Shown here piece by piece: positions 60,710 through 64,000 of a stretch of DNA of 64,000 nt; position 1 is the stretch's first letter; every line of letters starts with the position of its first letter. Both the position numbers and the translations under genes were made by a program. This DNA is from Pisaster brevispinus (Eukaryota > Echinodermata > Asteroidea > Forcipulatida > Asteriidae), in assembly GCA_023634235.1 (NCBI GenBank), contig JAMKCF010000001.1, positions 3,836,106 to 3,900,105 on the forward strand. The letters run 5' to 3'. Below the pieces are notes generated by a model, which had not been told where the DNA came from, did no database searches, and was given only the letters and a program-made list of their open reading frames with translations.

Positions 60710-63700
60710 AGATCTACCCACACTTGTGCCTTGTAGCTGTATTGTTTAGTATAAAACTGATCGTATCACAAAGGTTGACAGTAAATTAATAGGTTTTGAA
60801 GTAAAACACATGAATGAAATCGTAGACAGCCAGTCAGTGCTGAATTAATAAAAGTAATATTCCACGACCTAACCTTTTCTCTTAACTCTTTCATTCACAT
60901 TATCCCATCAGGAAGATATCGTTCTTTTCGTACTCTATTCGTACAAATCAGTTTAGACTCCTTACCCAGTGCTATTTATCTAAGTCACTTTTATCTGGTA
61001 TCTTAATTGATTTGGATATTGTTGTCCTTTTGTTTTGATCTTTTTAATCAGTGATGGTCAGTTTGTAAAGGTTTATTTCATTTGTATAAACAATCAAACC
61101 CCAGTTTACGTTTTAATTGTTAAAACTATGTTTATACTAGTGTGACTCGTAGTTGGTTTTAGGTCAAAATAATTGGGAAAAGGGACTCGGCTTTTTGTTT
61201 TACTCTGGTGTCATATAATTCATTCTGTAAGTCTGCAAGGCTGCAACTATAGAAGACGGAGGAAAAATACACAAGTTGACTCGTCTTTTACCAGAATGTG
61301 AAGGACTTAACATAAGATAGTAGGATATTTAGATTTCAAACACAAATGATGTCAAATTTAAGAGTAAGGGTTTGTTAATTAAGGCACATAATTAAGAAAA
61401 CAAGACGGCGTGACGGATTCCGCCAAAAGCTTGCTGACGGCCGCCATCTTCAAAATACGTGACTTTCTATGTTTAAGATACCGACCGCAGTTAAACAAAA
61501 TGGCTAGACGTTTAACTAGCAAAATGACGATAAATCTAAGTAACTATAAGGTAACTCAACAATAGATGTGCTCACGTCAAATGCATAAATAAACGAAATA
61601 CAATTTTAAGCATGAGACATGAACAAAAGAACAATAACCTGCCAGTATAGAAGACGGAGGGAAAATATGCAAGTTGACTCGTCTTCTACCAGAATGCAAA
61701 TGACGGCAAAACCTAGGGTACGCCGCCAACGCTGTGTAGGCTAATTTGAATTTTAATTGAGGATGATTTACAAGTGATGAATATTTATACAAATAGTGAC
61801 GTAAGGCTACGTAGAAGAATGCAGTAACAATTTAGAGAGGGGTATTAATCATACCTGAAACACTGGTTTTGTTGTGGATTAAATTTGTGCTTTTGTCTTT
61901 AAACCAGTAATTTTAAAACGGTTTTTAGAGCACGTCAGGAAAATAAATATCAGTTTTTACTTGTCAACTGTGATGAAATAAATAAAACATTCAGATCCGG
62001 ATCAAGCTGAATTTAAAACAAGATTCTTTGTTTCAACGTTATACAAACAAATTATGAGCAATGTCTTCGACTTCCCCAAATGAACTAAACTAATGTGACA
62101 CCAAAAAAAAACACACTCTGAAACTACCGGATTCCAAGTGCCTGGGCATAACGCAAGCTTGACCTAAAACCTGGTTAAAAAATGGGACTTTGACTTGAAT
62201 TATGCGTCAGTTTAGCACAGTTTCGGGTCATGCACAGATCCCGTACTGACGCAGCAAAATTAGTTTGGCTCTCTGGTACCAAGCATTCCATGAAATTCTA
62301 ACCAGGATTTCACTACAAGACAAACTGACTGGGGTATAAAATACTGTAACGAACACTAACTGTATGCTCTGTATAAAAAGGAAAGCCCCGACGTGTACGC
62401 TGGAGTACCCCCGTTAGATCATGGAAGGACAATGCTCCCACGGCAGCTTGCCTGAACTTTGTGTGAACTATACAGTGGCTGTACAGATTACAATTCGCGT
62501 TGGCTGATGTAAAATAATGTATAACAACTTGTATACAGATAAGATATTATCCAGGTGAACTGGCATGATGCATCCGTTGTTTTGGAGCTTTTTTGAGGTA
62601 TGTTGCGTGTATGTTTGTATAATTTTGTTGTAGGTAGTTCTAAGCTGATGTTGTCCCAAGTGCAAGTGTTTTTTAAGTTCAATAAAGTCTTGTGGAATGA
62701 AGTGTTCTGATTGCCGTTGTGTTTTCCTCATGGCGTTTTGTGGCAGGTTTAAAACGGACCCAATAAAATCACGCTACGATGCTACATTGTGAGGTAAGCA
62801 AACATCAACCTTTTACCTCCTGGTTGAGAGCTACCAAATATAAGTTGTATTGAAATCAAGTCGGTAATTGTTGTGCGGTCTAGTTGCAGGGACGGTGCAC
62901 ACATCATCGATCCCAATACGCGTGTGAGTCAGTCGCAATTACCGTCTTAGATAATTTGTACCAAGCTTTGTACACATGTGATTAGACTTGCTACCAAAAT
63001 TGGACGGATCAGTTTAATTGGTTAAGAATCGTGAATACATGTATATTCATCACACATAAGCAAAATGAACTACCAGGTGCACACTTCATTCTTTGATAGG
63101 GGGTTTATTATCGATAGTAACATTATATGATAATGCATTGGTCAAATTCACCTTAAAAGACAGATAAACAATAACCTGTCATTCAAAAAAAACAAAACAA
63201 CAACAACAACAGAAAAGATGCATTTCCACGTGTATAATGAACGGCATGATGTGTGTTTGTAACAGGCAGCGCTGGCAGACAAATAGACACTGACTAACGA
63301 CTTGTCATCAAGTCTACCAACTAAGCTATCCAGTCCTAAAATGCAGAATTTCAGTATTTGCTTAGTTAGCAGAGCACCCATCTTATTATTGGCCTTTGTT
63401 CACCAACAATTTAGAAATATTAAAGTTTTTGTACGAACGAGTTAAAAAAACATCGCTTGGGCTCCGGCTAAGGTACCGTCAAATATTGTGTGGATCTCTA
63501 GTTGGTGCTAACAGGAGGACAGAGACCATTCCCAAGCCGAGATTTCAAGAATGGCCTGGTATTATGGCGACGCACGGTATAACGAGTCCATTACATGCTT
63601 GTAGCTGTTATTTATTTAGTTATAGAATGGCATTTTCTTGTCGCAACATTGACGACACTTTAGGGGAAGCCCCCCGTCAATGCTAAGCAAAGTAGGTCCA

Positions 63701-64000
63701 TTGTTCAATTGTTCCGTATATAGCATTTACCCCCAGACAGTGTTTTCTTTTTTCGGTTCTGGGGAAGTAAAAAAAAAACACTGTTGGTACTATTCAGCAC
63801 TGAAATATTTCAGAAGTACAAAAGACCAATTTACCAATGTGGGACTGTTCTGGGGAAAGGGGGGGGGGGTGACCCCAAATTGAGCATTTATAAAACCATA
63901 AGTACTGACTTCTTATACAGGGTTAAATATATGTTTTGCTTTCTTTGCCAATTTTTGCCGTGCCCAAAATGTATCTTACATTTTGCCAGAGTGGTCCTAT
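60710..64000. other. No gene recognised
   Basis: No LRR exon with splice borders was found here, although upstream exons of gene B could lie in or beyond this stretch. A minus-strand tRNA-like fragment (GGACTGGATAGCTTAGTTGG, about 63298-63336) belongs to the repeat family seen at 46.4 kb. The motif TATAGAAGACGGAGG occurs twice (61250, 61647), each followed by AAATAYRCAAGTTGACTCGT. The 87-codon minus frame at 62468-62731 has no recognisable family. Confidence 0.4.

Noticed and set aside
62468..62731. 87-codon minus-strand ORF as a gene or as the missing 5' exon of gene B
   Set aside because: No signal peptide, LRR pattern or supported splice border; the composition is unremarkable for a chance ORF.

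Overview
This is AT-rich eukaryotic DNA, apparently from a marine invertebrate. Evidence for that is the short exons with GT/AG borders, long repeat-filled introns, Penelope-like (GIY-YIG) and Tx1/L1-like retroelements, tRNA-derived SINE-like repeats and long tetranucleotide microsatellites. An echinoderm, hemichordate, cephalochordate or other marine invertebrate would fit. The sequence does not identify the species.

The main host gene lies on the minus strand, from upstream of 52927 down to a stop at 15810. I assembled 18 exons with consistent splice phase. Fourteen are leucine-rich-repeat (LRR) type or LRR-border exons, nearly all of 57-84 nt, all starting and ending in phase 2. They are followed by two small cysteine-rich (GCC2/GCC3, ephrin-receptor-like) exons, one 1.9-kb exon with more Cys-rich sequence and about eight hydrophobic segments, and a short cytoplasmic-tail exon. 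About 1140 residues are visible; the 5' end (signal peptide, start codon) was not found. The big exon is one base short of the length required by splice phase, at a six-base homopolymer (20813-20818). That is either an assembly error or an inactivating mutation.

A partial tandem copy of the gene (copy A, about 550-12660) lies next to it. It keeps the tail exon (5250-5476) and four LRR exons, but lacks everything equivalent to 16.3-25.1 kb plus exon 14, which is the whole Cys-rich and membrane part. It is very probably a pseudogene. Comparing A with B gives empty sites that date several repeat insertions.

Mobile DNA: a near-perfect palindrome (16686-18107) made of two head-to-head 3' pieces of a Penelope-like element, each with a GIY-YIG reading frame and a hammerhead ribozyme; a second pair of opposed Penelope fragments (45.36-46.02 kb); a nearly full-length but broken Tx1/L1-like LINE (54.78-60.57 kb) and a truncated relative (53.13-53.80 kb), both inside tetranucleotide microsatellites; two LINE 3' ends with (ATT)n tails; SINE-like tRNA-derived repeats; a 1.08-kb foldback element with 39-bp inverted termini; and small inverted-repeat elements.

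Large stretches (2.4-4.3, 8.0-10.7, 32.2-36.2 kb) consist of diverged modules about 145 bp apart. These alternate palindromes of ACCGGAAGT type with TGACGTCAT type, often beside paired AGGTCA/GGGTCA half-sites. From 60.7 to 64.0 kb I recognise no gene.
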